This document shows positions 51,442 to 59,857 of a stretch of DNA of 64,000 nt, piece by piece. Each line of letters begins with the position of its first letter. Positions within the stretch are counted from its first letter, which is position 1. The notes below the pieces were generated by a model. The model worked only from the letters and a program-made list of their open reading frames with translations, did no database searches and was not told the origin of the DNA. The stretch covers positions 154,972-218,971 of the forward strand of contig MHBH01000061.1 in the NCBI GenBank assembly GCA_001804805.1, written 5' to 3'. The stretch is from Lentisphaerae bacterium GWF2_49_21 (GTDB lineage: Bacteria; Verrucomicrobiota; Lentisphaeria; Victivallales; GWF2-50-93). The position numbers were made by a program, and so were the translations under genes.

Positions 51442-53400
51442 CTACCTCTCGCTCTCCTTCAATGTCCCCTGTATGTGAGAGTAGACCAGCAGGGTCATGA
51501 CGATAGTTATCAGCAGTCCAATTGACATCACATAATATGGCGTCCTGCCGGTATGCTCCTTGACATATTTCATGGTCGGCCAGCATCTTACCAGCAACGA
51601 TCTTCCGCCAAAATCAAACTTCCTGACAACTTCTCCTCCCTTGTAGATACCAAACTTTTTTTCTCCGTCAGAATATATTATCGCCTTTTCCGATCCGCCT
51701 TCTCCGGCATCGGAGATCTCCAAGGACAAGTTCCTGTGGTTCGAATCTGAGAGCATCGAGCCGACTGTGTCATCCATATGGAAAACCATTACAACAAAAC
51801 CCATTATGTTGGCAAAACGGTTTTCAGGGCTGTCGACAGGAATGTTTCCCTTATAAACAGGATTAAATAAAAGGAATCCCGGCTTTTTTGACTTGTCCTG
51901 GACGAGTTTGAGGTTCACCGCCAGTATCCGCTGTCCAGTAGAACGTGACTTGTCCAGCATAGCCTTCCTGGTCGGTTCGGAATAATTGTCAAGTCCAGCC
52001 GATTCCAGGTTTCCTGCGCGCGGCTCGAAGTAATAGACGGGGAAATATTCATCCCTTTCGCCAGTCACGACCATCCTGCCATCAGGGGATTTCTCTGTGA
52101 AATGAAATTCCCTGTTTAATTCCTCAGAAGCCTTACTTTCATAATCCGAACGTTCTCCTCGGAGCACCCTGGGAACCCAGTCAAACGCCTTTACATCCCT
52201 GTTCCTTTCGAGTACTTTCGCCGTGAAGTTCCTGAACTCCTCGCGGTTGACATGCTCGTCAGTCTCAAACAGTCTAATTGTTGAGTCGATGTTGTCTTCA
52301 AGGGTCTGCAACTTCTGTTCGATGCCAGCTACAACAGGAGCGGCTTCATTCCTTTCGAAATCCTTGATGAGGCTGTCCGCTTCATTCTTCTTGAACACAT
52401 GGTACATGAACGCCGACAAAGAAGATCCGAAGACAAGTATTACCATGATGATCAACACGGATCGGACCGACCAGCCATGCCTGAACGCAATCTCTTCAGA
52501 CGGGAAGTTCCGCCCGAGGAACAAATGGATCATCGCGGTGACGATCGTCCCCAGCCCTATAAGTATCAGCATAGCCAACCAGATGGCCGAAGTCCCGTTC
52601 CTTGTTATGTTCCTTTTGATATTTATTGAAAAAGCAAAGGCCGAGTTGCCATTGATGTCCTTGACAGTCCATTCAACATTCAGCAGTTCATGCGACAATT
52701 CACGGATGCTGTATTTCTCGCCGGACAGAGGCAATGCCTCACCTTTGAGCCCATTCTTCACTCCTGGCAGCATTTCGATGTGGAGCCCCGTTTTTTCAGA
52801 CATCTCATCCACGAGCTTCTTGTCCACCAACCGCCCCATGATGATCGCTCCCAGTATCGGTCCTTGCCCATGCGTGGTCAATACAGGATTTGATATGGCG
52901 ATAAAGTGCCCCTTTTCAGTGGTTATGAATCCTGACAGCCTGGAATCCGGCGATTGAAGCCTGAGCATCTTCAGGAAATCGCCCTGGACTTTCGTGCCCG
53001 TCATGTCTTTGAGCTTGAAGTTAGCCTTTGATTCCAGATCGAACTTGTCCGAGAAGATTATCTCGCCGTCTATCTTGGCGAAGCAGATCATGTTCAACTG
53101 GTTGCTATCAAACAGCGTATTGCTGAGGTTGGCTGCAATAAACGACTCATTTTTATCTTTGACATATTTGTACGCATCATCCCACATGCCCCAGTCGTGG
53201 CACATGGCGGAAATCCTGGATATTTCACTGTTCAATGCCGCTTCGCAGCGCCCCATCGCATCCAGCGCCTGCTGCCGCTCGACCCTTACAAATGAGCTGT
53301 ATATGGTGAGGCGGAGCGTCGCATAGATCATTAGAAATATGAAAATCCCTCCCGCAAAAATCAGAAGGAGACGCCAAATATGTCTCGGCCATCCGCTCAT
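51442..53400 (-). CDS. CHASE4-CHASE membrane sensor, N-terminal half of an amber-split sensor kinase
   Basis: A 652-residue membrane protein ended by an in-frame TAG. Order: membrane helix (LLLIFAGGIFIFLMIYATLRL), CHASE4 periplasmic sensor (about 40-240), helix (AIWLAMLILIGLGTIVTAMI, about 270), a second helix (SVLIIMVILVFGSSLSAFMY, about 310), CHASE sensor (about 340-590, with AFDWVPRVLRGER and VFHMDD), and a last helix (YYVMSIGLLITIVMTLLVYS, about 625) leading into LKESER and the stop. It would sense small molecules outside the membrane. Without the downstream kinase it cannot signal directly. Confidence 0.85.
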   Translation of the reverse strand: MSGWPRHIWRLLLIFAGGIFIFLMIYATLRLTIYSSFVRVERQQALDAMGRCEAALNSEISRISAMCHDWGMWDDAYKYVKDKNESFIAANLSNTLFDSNQLNMICFAKIDGEIIFSDKFDLESKANFKLKDMTGTKVQGDFLKMLRLQSPDSRLSGFITTEKGHFIAISNPVLTTHGQGPILGAIIMGRLVDKKLVDEMSEKTGLHIEMLPGVKNGLKGEALPLSGEKYSIRELSHELLNVEWTVKDINGNSAFAFSINIKRNITRNGTSAIWLAMLILIGLGTIVTAMIHLFLGRNFPSEEIAFRHGWSVRSVLIIMVILVFGSSLSAFMYHVFKKNEADSLIKDFERNEAAPVVAGIEQKLQTLEDNIDSTIRLFETDEHVNREEFRNFTAKVLERNRDVKAFDWVPRVLRGERSDYESKASEELNREFHFTEKSPDGRMVVTGERDEYFPVYYFEPRAGNLESAGLDNYSEPTRKAMLDKSRSTGQRILAVNLKLVQDKSKKPGFLLFNPVYKGNIPVDSPENRFANIMGFVVMVFHMDDTVGSMLSDSNHRNLSLEISDAGEGGSEKAIIYSDGEKKFGIYKGGEVVRKFDFGGRSLLVRCWPTMKYVKEHTGRTPYYVMSIGLLITIVMTLLVYSHIQGTLKESER

Positions 53401-53587
53401 TGTGCCATTTCCCCGACTACTGAAATGTTTCTCCGGTTAAATCCAAACTACATTATATCATAAAGAGCCACCTGTTGCCCATGTTTTCAGATAAAATTGC
53501 ATATAATGGAAAATCCTCTTGACAAACCTGCAAGTTGACTGGAAAATATCCTGAGTTGACGGAACAATAACATTTTTTCGGTCTGGA

Positions 53588-54265
53588 ATGAATATTTTCA
53601 GGACAATAATTACATTTATCATCTTCTTCTGCGGGACATCTACATTCTCCCAGTCTGCGAAATTCGCAGAAGTGGACGGCGTCGAATACGTCTCTGGATA
53701 CCTTGCCCGCCTGCTGATCAACGAGAACCCCTTCCCCGGGGAAAAAGGATACAAGAGCCTTGATGACAGCAAGATCGGCATGGTGCAGATCCTCTGGGTG
53801 CTGCATTCGCGCCTCAAATACATACCGGCGGGATACCGTCAGGAGCATGTCGCCAACATCAAGTCCGAAGACATCATCGACATAATAACCGCACAGGGCC
53901 AGTGCGATGGATTCTCCCGCGACGAGAAAGGTGTCGCCGTAGTGGTGCCACGCGTCGAAAAAAGGCTCAACTACCTCCTTAACATAGCCAACAAGGGCGA
54001 CAAGCCCGGCAAGTTCTCCGAACTGATCAATTACGGACAGGGGCTTGCAAGAGCGTATGCCGAAGGTGGCATCGACAAGGCGGACCGTTTCGCAGGGCTC
54101 GAGATCATCAAGAACATAATGGTCACGGGGCGGGCCTATTCATGGATGACCGACAAGGACTACTACAGGCCAGGAGGAGATTTCGTATACATACCCGACT
54201 CCCTGAGCGGTTCCATTGGAGGCAATCGTTTCTATACACTTAAAAAAAAGGGCAATAGCAAATGA
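53588..54265 (+). CDS. Secreted protein of unknown function
   Basis: A 225-residue protein with a signal peptide (FRTIITFIIFFCGTSTFSQ) and a soluble domain of mixed strands and helices (VEYVSGYLARLLINENPFPG, IVRVEKRLNYLLN-type helices). No motif I recognise. The start at 53588 is plausible, with a weak GTCTGGA upstream. The next gene starts within its stop codon (ATGA), so the two are made together and may form a small complex. A perfect TCTGCGAA/TTCGCAGA palindrome at 53654-53670 encodes SAKFAE near residue 24. Confidence 0.6.
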   Translation: MNIFRTIITFIIFFCGTSTFSQSAKFAEVDGVEYVSGYLARLLINENPFPGEKGYKSLDDSKIGMVQILWVLHSRLKYIPAGYRQEHVANIKSEDIIDIITAQGQCDGFSRDEKGVAVVVPRVEKRLNYLLNIANKGDKPGKFSELINYGQGLARAYAEGGIDKADRFAGLEIIKNIMVTGRAYSWMTDKDYYRPGGDFVYIPDSLSGSIGGNRFYTLKKKGNSK

Positions 54266-55158
54266 AAAAGATTAACATTATTTTCCTCGCCGCAATGTTG
54301 TCGTTGCCGTTGGGGATACTGAATGCCGAAGACGCCCCTGCAAAGAAAGTGCCGCAGGAAGTCCTTGAAAAACCCTACCTGTATGAACTCACCAGATATC
54401 TATATCGCTGGTATCTGGATGAGACGGACATTGAAAGCATTGCGGATAAAAAGGATATGGAGTTCAAGATCCGTGTGATGGACGTAAAACTTGACGAAGG
54501 GGACAAGAGCCAGTATGTCGAAGTTTTTATTCCTGAACTGAAACTCTCCGTAAAGCTCAAGAAATCGGATTACATGATAGAAGAATTGAAGGCCGAGGTC
54601 AAAAGCAACGGATTCAAGGTCGACAATGTCTCCAGATACGCAAAGGATTTTGAGATCCCCAAGGAATGCATGTCCATTGAAATCGACATGAAGGAGATGA
54701 GGGCATACCTGTTCAAGACCCGCAACGATGCCGCATTCCCCTCTCCTGAACTCTATGCAAGGATCAAGAAGGCCTTCCACGAAGAATTCAAGGACGAACT
54801 TCTGAAGAAGCTTCCGGCGGAGAATATCAAGAAGGAATGGGTGACTTTTGTCGCACCGCTGTCGCCGGTGGCGAACGAATTCTGGGCGTTCTGGGAGAAC
54901 GGCAAGTATCTTGTACGCTGTTCATCCGACATAGACCTTACAAATTCGGACGTATGGGAGCACGAATCGCTGTCATTCAAGATCTATGACACTCTCAACC
55001 AGATGGTGGTGTCGCTCGGGGAAACAGCTGGTGACAATTCGTTCATGACCCGCGACCAGATAGGACGCGCCCTCTACAACTGCGTGGTACTGGGGCATAG
55101 GATAATAGTGCGTCCGCAGATACTGCCGCCGGAGCAGGAAGAGAAAGGCAAGAAATAG
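54262..55158 (+). CDS. Secreted protein of unknown function, coupled to the preceding gene
   Basis: A 298-residue protein with a clear signal peptide (MKKINIIFLAAMLSLPLGILNA). The mature part is charged and helix-rich (EELTRYLYRWYLDETD-like region near 35, and VSRYAKDFEIPKECMS near 115), with an acidic-basic tail (PPEQEEKGKK). No family is recognised. The four-base overlap with the gene before it means linked translation. The end is followed by repeats and the four-helix-bundle gene, which are not obviously part of the operon. Confidence 0.6.
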   Translation: MKKINIIFLAAMLSLPLGILNAEDAPAKKVPQEVLEKPYLYELTRYLYRWYLDETDIESIADKKDMEFKIRVMDVKLDEGDKSQYVEVFIPELKLSVKLKKSDYMIEELKAEVKSNGFKVDNVSRYAKDFEIPKECMSIEIDMKEMRAYLFKTRNDAAFPSPELYARIKKAFHEEFKDELLKKLPAENIKKEWVTFVAPLSPVANEFWAFWENGKYLVRCSSDIDLTNSDVWEHESLSFKIYDTLNQMVVSLGETAGDNSFMTRDQIGRALYNCVVLGHRIIVRPQILPPEQEEKGKK

Positions 55159-55230
55159 TATCAAAAGTCGGAAGAAGTGTTCAGGTGTCAGGCCTGCCCC
55201 TCGGAGTTCCGCTACAGCGGACGAAGTGGG

Positions 55231-55261
55231 GGTGTCGGGTGTCGGGTGTCAGGTGTCAGGG
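55231..55261. repeat. Heptamer array GGTGTCG/GGTGTCA, left end of a four-helix-bundle unit
   Basis: Period-7 tandem of ggtgtcg and ggtgtca units. Its complement occurs at 55761-55800, on the other side of the four-helix-bundle gene. Confidence 0.8.
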
Positions 55262-55298
55262 GGCGGGGGTCGGGAAAGAAGTTTAAGAAAGGGATGGG

Positions 55299-55766
55299 AT
55301 GGAAAAGAAATTTTTAGAAGTAGAAGATCTGGAAGTATATAGGAAGCTTTGCCAATTACATATAGAAGTGTGTGAACTTACATATGGATGGCCCAGGGAG
55401 GAAAAATATGAGCTTGGTGGACAAGTCAGACGATCATCGAACAGTTCTCCGGCTCAATTGGCTGAAAAGAACGATGACAGGCATGTTAGGAATAAGATTG
55501 AAGGAGTAAATCTAAGCCGAGGAGAGGCCGGAGAGACAATTCATCATTTGTATATGGCCATGCTAAAGAAATATATGTCTGAAGACAGGTATTTGTCTCT
55601 TAAATCCCGCTATAAGGAATGCATCCGTATGCTTAATGGCCTTGAAAAATCCTTGGAACAGAAAATTTCTCCGAAAGACCGAGTATGGAAAACATCCGAA
55701 GCGACTGAAGATTATTACGATACTGGAAACAATTTTAGTCAAGTTCCGGGTTGGCCTGCTCCCTGA
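55299..55766 (+). CDS. Four-helix-bundle protein (S23/intervening-sequence family)
   Basis: A 155-residue protein. EDLEVYRKLCQLHIEVCELT, then EEKYELGGQVRRSSNSSPAQ, then EGVNLSRGEAGETIHHLYM is the S23 four-helix-bundle pattern. Some members are found in rRNA intervening sequences, while others lie in intergenic repeats as here. It is enclosed by inverted heptamer arrays (55231-55261 and 55761-55800), and its stop codon TGA is formed by the right array. This strongly suggests a mobile or duplicated unit. The function is unknown; RNA binding is an inference from the family. GGGATGG before the ATG is a fair binding site. Confidence 0.85.
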   Translation: MEKKFLEVEDLEVYRKLCQLHIEVCELTYGWPREEKYELGGQVRRSSNSSPAQLAEKNDDRHVRNKIEGVNLSRGEAGETIHHLYMAMLKKYMSEDRYLSLKSRYKECIRMLNGLEKSLEQKISPKDRVWKTSEATEDYYDTGNNFSQVPGWPAP

Positions 55767-55800
55767 CACCCGACACCTGACACCCGACACCCGACACCTG
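55761..55800. repeat. Heptamer array CGACACC/TGACACC, right end of the unit
   Basis: Inverted complement of 55231-55261, slightly longer. It contains the stop codon of the four-helix-bundle gene and abuts the end of the convergent kinase gene. Confidence 0.8.
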
Positions 55801-55801
55801 A

Positions 55802-58408
55802 TTACTTCTCCTCAAGAGGCATCACATATCTGAAACCGACGTCGCTGGGCGCTACGGGCGTATCGCTTGCATAGGAGCAGTTGAGGAAGCGTCTCGTGGT
55901 TGATGAACTCGCACCTTTGATCTGGTAGAACGGACCTCCATCGATGAACCTGCTGGAGGTCATTTCGCGGACATTTCCGCCCATGTCAAAGACTCCGTAG
56001 ACCGAGATATCCTTAGGAAAAGATCCAGGAGGCGCCCAATTGCCGAATTTTTTCCTGGCGGCTTCATTTTCATTTATATTGGCGTATTCGGCATTGAACC
56101 CGTTTCCCCATGGAAAAGCCCTGCCATCTACGCCTCTTGCCGCCTTTTCCCACTGTTCCGCAGTCGGAAGCATTATTTTTTTTCCAGTTTTCGCCGAAAT
56201 CCAGCTGCAATAGGCTTCAGCAGACTCATGGAGTATCCCGACCACTGGCAGATCTTCCTTCAACGGGCTTATCAATTTCCCTCCACTGTCCCAGGCGTCG
56301 TAATACTTCCTTTCCGAAAAGTCGAATATTATCTTTGCCATGTGCTTTGTCTTTTCCTCGGGAGTTCCGAGCTTCCTCCAAAACTCCATGTATTCTCCTA
56401 ATGTCACCTCGTACTTCTTAATAAAAAATCCGGGAAGCACAACCTCGTGCGAGCGGTAATAGCGCGAATTCTCGCCCCCGATGAAGAACTCTCCGGCCGG
56501 CACATAAGCCATGTCTTCAGGGATTGATCCAGGAACCAGGATCTCTCCCGATTCCTCTTCTCCATGGTTTATCGCGACAGGATATATGACTTCAGGCTGG
56601 CCGGCGGCCTTTATCTTCAGCACGTATGAGCCTTTGGGTATGACAAACTCCTTAACTGGAGAAGTACCGAGTCCCTTCATTTCCGTCTCAATCAATATCC
56701 CGTCTCCTTTGTCAGCCAGCTTCGACATTGTCACCGATGCTCCGGACGGATTTGTCCTGACTGTCATGTATCCCTCACCACTGATCCGCCCTTCAAAACC
56801 CAGGATGGTATTTTTATTCTCAGGTGTCAGCTTCTCGAGATTCTTTCCGCACCAGAGGTGTATGAATCCAATCCATTTCTGCGCCCTTTCGTAATTGCCG
56901 ACAAGGATTGAATATTTCAGGCGGTTGACCATTATGTCCATAAGCCCATCCCTTACCTCCCTATCCCTTGCATAAGGCTTCGGTACTGAAGTATAGCGGA
57001 TTACGGCCGCCTCATATCTGTTCTCCGCCGCATTGTAGTGCTCGTTCATCTGCCTGGAAAGCTCACTCTCCCCGGGAGACTCCTCCTTGTAAACCCTTTT
57101 CGAGGCAATTTCATCAAGCTTCTTGTATTTGTCGGAGGCCTCCTTGATTTCTGTATTGCCAAGCATCCTCTCCTTGTCAGCCTCTTCAATTGACTTGGAA
57201 TAACTGATATATTCCGCATATTTCAGCATTGCATAACCTATTGTAACGATCAGGATGAAGACTGCGGCTATCGACGATATCACCGGATGCCTGAAGCAGA
57301 GTTTCCGGAATTTAACTATTGCCGGATCAGGATATGCAGATACAGGGAAACCCTCCATGTAGTTCCTCACGTCGTCTATCAGCTCCTGCACCCTTTGGTA
57401 GCGGTCCTTCTTGTTGAACGACATCGCCTTGAGGCAGACCGCCTCGAGTTCGCAGGGGATCTCATACTTCGGGAAACGCTTCCGAGGATGAATGAAGCTT
57501 CCTTTTCTTACTTCCTGCAGGACTTTGTGGATATCCTTACCATTATAGGGAGGCTCATAAGTCAGGATCTGATAGAGAATTGCGCCGAGGCTGTAGATGT
57601 CGCTCCTCTCATCAAGCTCGGATATTTTTCCTTCGGCCTGTTCCGGGGGCATGTAGTTCGGAGTACCGCTGATTGTACCATCAAGTGTCACGGATGTATC
57701 TCCGGAAGAAGATCCCGGATCAGACCTTTCAGCCTCCTGTCCTTCACTTATCTCCTTTCCCTCTCCAATATCAAGATATTTTGCCAGTCCCCAGTCCATG
57801 ACAAGCACCTCACCATAGTCGCCGATTAGGACATTGTGGGGCTTCAAATCCCTATGGATGATTCTCTTGCTATGAGCGTATGCCATTCCATTGCAGACGC
57901 TTATGAATATCTCAAGCAGATGAAGGCGCGTATATTTCCCCTTATATTCCTTTTTGCTGCTTTTCAGCCCGTCAAGAAGGGTATGGAAATTGTCCCCTTT
58001 GATCTTTTTCATCGTAAAATAGACGCCTACACCTTCCATCACGCCCATTTCATGGACTGGTATTACGTTTGGATGCTCGATGGCGGAGGTTGCACGGGCC
58101 TCCCTGATGAAACGTTCGACCTCAGGAAGCTTGTTCTTGATTTCCGGGCGCAGCATCTTGATGGCGACATCACGGTCAAGATTCGGATCGTGGGCGGTGA
58201 CTACGAGGCCTACTCCGCCAAATCCTATCGTACGAACCCCGGTGTAATGGCTAGTGGGAACGGTATTGGTGATGCTGAATGATTTTTTAACCTCATTGAA
58301 GTCGACCGGAGGAGCAGAATCCTCGTCCTTCTTGAACATAGACATAGTCCGTTCGGAATCGCACTGTACCTTGATGGTCCTGCTTGTCTTTGGCTTCCTT
58401 GTCGTCAT
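55802..58408 (-). CDS. Ser/Thr protein kinase with PEGA and formylglycine-generating-type (SUMF1) domains
   Basis: An 868-residue protein. Kinase domain about residues 55-350: GFGGVGLVV (glycine loop), DVAIKML (Lys), RIIHRDLKPHNVLI (catalytic Asp) and MDWGLAK in place of DFG, a substitution common in PVC kinases; GTISGTPNYMPPEQAEG is the activation loop. Membrane helix near 388 (VISSIAAVFILIVTIGYAML). Outside: a PEGA-type beta region (GYMTVRTNPSGASVTM), then an FGE/SUMF1 domain (MAYVPAGEFFIGGENSRYY, YEVTLGEYMEF, LPTAEQWEKAARGVDGRAF, GGNVREMTSSRF). The last domain normally binds or modifies peptides. It could be a receptor kinase sensing cell-wall or glycan signals. The start at 58408 is the first ATG; a restart at 58345 is possible. 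Confidence 0.93.
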   Translation of the reverse strand: MTTRKPKTSRTIKVQCDSERTMSMFKKDEDSAPPVDFNEVKKSFSITNTVPTSHYTGVRTIGFGGVGLVVTAHDPNLDRDVAIKMLRPEIKNKLPEVERFIREARATSAIEHPNVIPVHEMGVMEGVGVYFTMKKIKGDNFHTLLDGLKSSKKEYKGKYTRLHLLEIFISVCNGMAYAHSKRIIHRDLKPHNVLIGDYGEVLVMDWGLAKYLDIGEGKEISEGQEAERSDPGSSSGDTSVTLDGTISGTPNYMPPEQAEGKISELDERSDIYSLGAILYQILTYEPPYNGKDIHKVLQEVRKGSFIHPRKRFPKYEIPCELEAVCLKAMSFNKKDRYQRVQELIDDVRNYMEGFPVSAYPDPAIVKFRKLCFRHPVISSIAAVFILIVTIGYAMLKYAEYISYSKSIEEADKERMLGNTEIKEASDKYKKLDEIASKRVYKEESPGESELSRQMNEHYNAAENRYEAAVIRYTSVPKPYARDREVRDGLMDIMVNRLKYSILVGNYERAQKWIGFIHLWCGKNLEKLTPENKNTILGFEGRISGEGYMTVRTNPSGASVTMSKLADKGDGILIETEMKGLGTSPVKEFVIPKGSYVLKIKAAGQPEVIYPVAINHGEEESGEILVPGSIPEDMAYVPAGEFFIGGENSRYYRSHEVVLPGFFIKKYEVTLGEYMEFWRKLGTPEEKTKHMAKIIFDFSERKYYDAWDSGGKLISPLKEDLPVVGILHESAEAYCSWISAKTGKKIMLPTAEQWEKAARGVDGRAFPWGNGFNAEYANINENEAARKKFGNWAPPGSFPKDISVYGVFDMGGNVREMTSSRFIDGGPFYQIKGASSSTTRRFLNCSYASDTPVAPSDVGFRYVMPLEEK

Positions 58409-58449
58409 GATGAAATTCCCAGGATATTTAAATTCGCACCGCGAATATA

Positions 58450-58716
58450 CACAGCACCATAAATATTAGCGCATGCCGTTGCCCGCAGAAGCCCCCTATG
58501 GCAAGGCGCGACGAGTAAGCATACCCCTGCGGTCTGTGAGCGAGGAGCAACGCAGGCAGAGGGGGCTTCTGCGGACAACCCTTTGGGCGGCGGTTCTTTT
58601 GCCCTCTGGCTTTGTCGCTTGTCGGTCAAAGACCACTGCGGGTATTCTCCCTCCTCGCTCTGCGCCAGAAGCCAAAATACCTCGCCGCGACATGCGCTAA
58701 TATTTATGGTGCTGTG
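58450..58716. mobile_element. 267-bp MITE-like element with 26-bp terminal inverted repeats
   Basis: Ends cacagcaccataaatattag (58450 onwards, 26 bases to 58475) and its perfect reverse complement at 58691-58716. Inside, CCGCAGAAGCCCCCT (58483-58497) and AGGGGGCTTCTGCGG (58560-58574) form a second perfect inverted pair. No ORF and no obvious target-site duplication. It lies between the kinase gene and the DUF2059 gene, 7 bp from the latter's stop codon, in a 314-bp gene-free space. Confidence 0.85.
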
Positions 58717-58722
58717 TTCAAA

Positions 58723-59169
58723 TCATTTATCCTTTTCCGCGGCGATCCGCGCCTTTTCGGAATTGACTTTGGCCGAAATCTCCATACCCCACTGCATGCT
58801 GGCCTTTCTGAGCTCCCTCACTACGGGCAGGCTTTTCTTCACAATCGCCTGCCCGACAGGCGTTGAATAGAAATTTATCATGGCGTCGAGTTCCTCCTCG
58901 GTATATTTCTCAATATAGACCGGAACGAAGTATTCCATGAGGCTTTCGGCGGTCGCAAACTTGCAGTAGAGCTCCTTGTCCTCAGGGGTCAGCGGAGCCT
59001 GCCTGATGCCCTCAAGAAGCGCTTCAACATAAGCCTGGGCCGCGCCCGAAACCTTCAGGACCTTCAGGGCCTTCTCCTTCTTTGTTTCCTGCGGAGCATT
59101 GTCACCTCCGGCGACGGCAAATGAAACCAGGAAAGCGGCGGCAAGGAGGAAAAATCTGATTTTGTTCAT
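58723..59169 (-). CDS. DUF2059 family secreted protein
   Basis: A 148-residue protein with a signal peptide (MNKIRFFLLAAAFLVSFAVA). The mature part contains YIEKYTEEELDAMINFYSTP, the core of DUF2059, and GQAIVKKSLPVVRELRKA after it. Family function is unknown; it is usually a small periplasmic helical protein. Its end is abutted by the MITE-like element, and its start is next to the terminator of the small gene on its right. Confidence 0.88.
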   Translation of the reverse strand: MNKIRFFLLAAAFLVSFAVAGGDNAPQETKKEKALKVLKVSGAAQAYVEALLEGIRQAPLTPEDKELYCKFATAESLMEYFVPVYIEKYTEEELDAMINFYSTPVGQAIVKKSLPVVRELRKASMQWGMEISAKVNSEKARIAAEKDK

Positions 59170-59181
59170 ATTGTGGATCCA

Positions 59182-59210
59182 AAAAAAAACCCCGTCCTGT
59201 GACGGGGTCT
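59182..59210 (-). terminator. Rho-independent terminator of the 67-residue gene (minus strand)
   Basis: On the minus strand, stem ACCCCGTC/GACGGGGT (59189-59196 with 59201-59208) with a 4-nt loop, followed by a run of nine Ts. Confidence 0.93.
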
Positions 59211-59227
59211 GAATTTAATTTCTCCAA

Positions 59228-59431
59228 TCATTCCTTTGCCATAGGGCAGGCAAGCTTGTCAAAATTTTCCTTGCTGAGGAATTTTGTGAGGTTTGTACCG
59301 TCATTGTCCTTGGCACGGACAGCATAACGTTCCTGGACTCCCTTGCTCGTCTTTCTTTTGTAGACGACCTTCCTGCAGTCTCCGTCTGAGATTGTAACAG
59401 CCTCACGTTTCTTGACGTTGTAGAATTTCAT
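59228..59431 (-). CDS. Small conserved-looking basic protein, unknown function
   Basis: A 67-residue protein beginning MKFYNVKKREAVTISDGDCR and ending FDKLACPMAKE. It is basic in its first half and has two cysteines (Cys near 19 and near 62). The start has a near-perfect ribosome-binding site (AGGAGG five bases upstream) and a strong terminator follows, so it is very probably a real and well-expressed gene. No family is recognised; a role in nucleic-acid binding would fit the charge but is only a guess. Confidence 0.75.
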   Translation of the reverse strand: MKFYNVKKREAVTISDGDCRKVVYKRKTSKGVQERYAVRAKDNDGTNLTKFLSKENFDKLACPMAKE

Positions 59432-59540
59432 AGTCCTCCTTTTCCTTTCCCTTTTGAGGTTAAAAGCCCTATGACTTTCCATATATAACGGCGGAAAATA
59501 TTGAATTCAAGTTAAACTCAATAAAAAATACACCTTTTTA

Positions 59541-59731
59541 AATGATGAATCCTGAAGGGATTGAGTAATACAGCCTGTGGTTTCAACCACAGGACATATA
59601 TGAAAAAATGATTCGTCCTGTAGGGACGGAGCATACCCTGCCCCTTCAGGGCAAAATAAATTTCGGGATCCAATACCTATGGTTGAAACCATAGGCTTTA
59701 TTACCCAACGCATTCCATGCGTAAATAACAC
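59541..59731. repeat. CCTGTGGTTTCAACCACAGG intergenic repeat cluster
   Basis: Holds the blocks cctgaagggattgagtaata, a perfect palindrome CCTGTGGTT-TC-AACCACAGG, gattcgtcctgtagggacgg, tgccccttcagggca, and a second palindrome CCTATGGTT-GA-AACCATAGG. It fills the 402-bp space between the small gene and the glycosyltransferase; no gene is seen there. Confidence 0.8.
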
Positions 59732-59830
59732 CTCTATTATTAAGATGTTGCGCTTACGCTTAAGTTAACGGCATTGTGGCGTCACCACGTTTCTCGTTGC
59801 AAAGCAACGAGATCACGTCCTCGTAGCGGT

Positions 59831-59857
59831 GGATTATTCAAGTGACGTGAATAATCC
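59831..59857. repeat. Perfect hairpin at the glycosyltransferase stop codon
   Basis: Arms GGATTATTCA (59831-59840) and TGAATAATCC (59848-59857). The TAA of the minus-strand glycosyltransferase (at 59834-59836) is inside the left arm. Confidence 0.75.

Noticed and set aside
51442..51444. TAG read as a sense codon (genome recoding)
   Set aside because: Other intact genes in the window end in TAG, for example at 448 and 55158.
50332..51525. 397-residue reading frame antisense to the sensor kinase
   Set aside because: It runs across the conserved kinase motifs on the opposite strand and through the amber-codon region, so it is a shadow frame.
55231..55800. CRISPR array suggested by short regular repeats
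   Set aside because: The units are 7 bp with no spacers and lie in inverted orientation around a gene.
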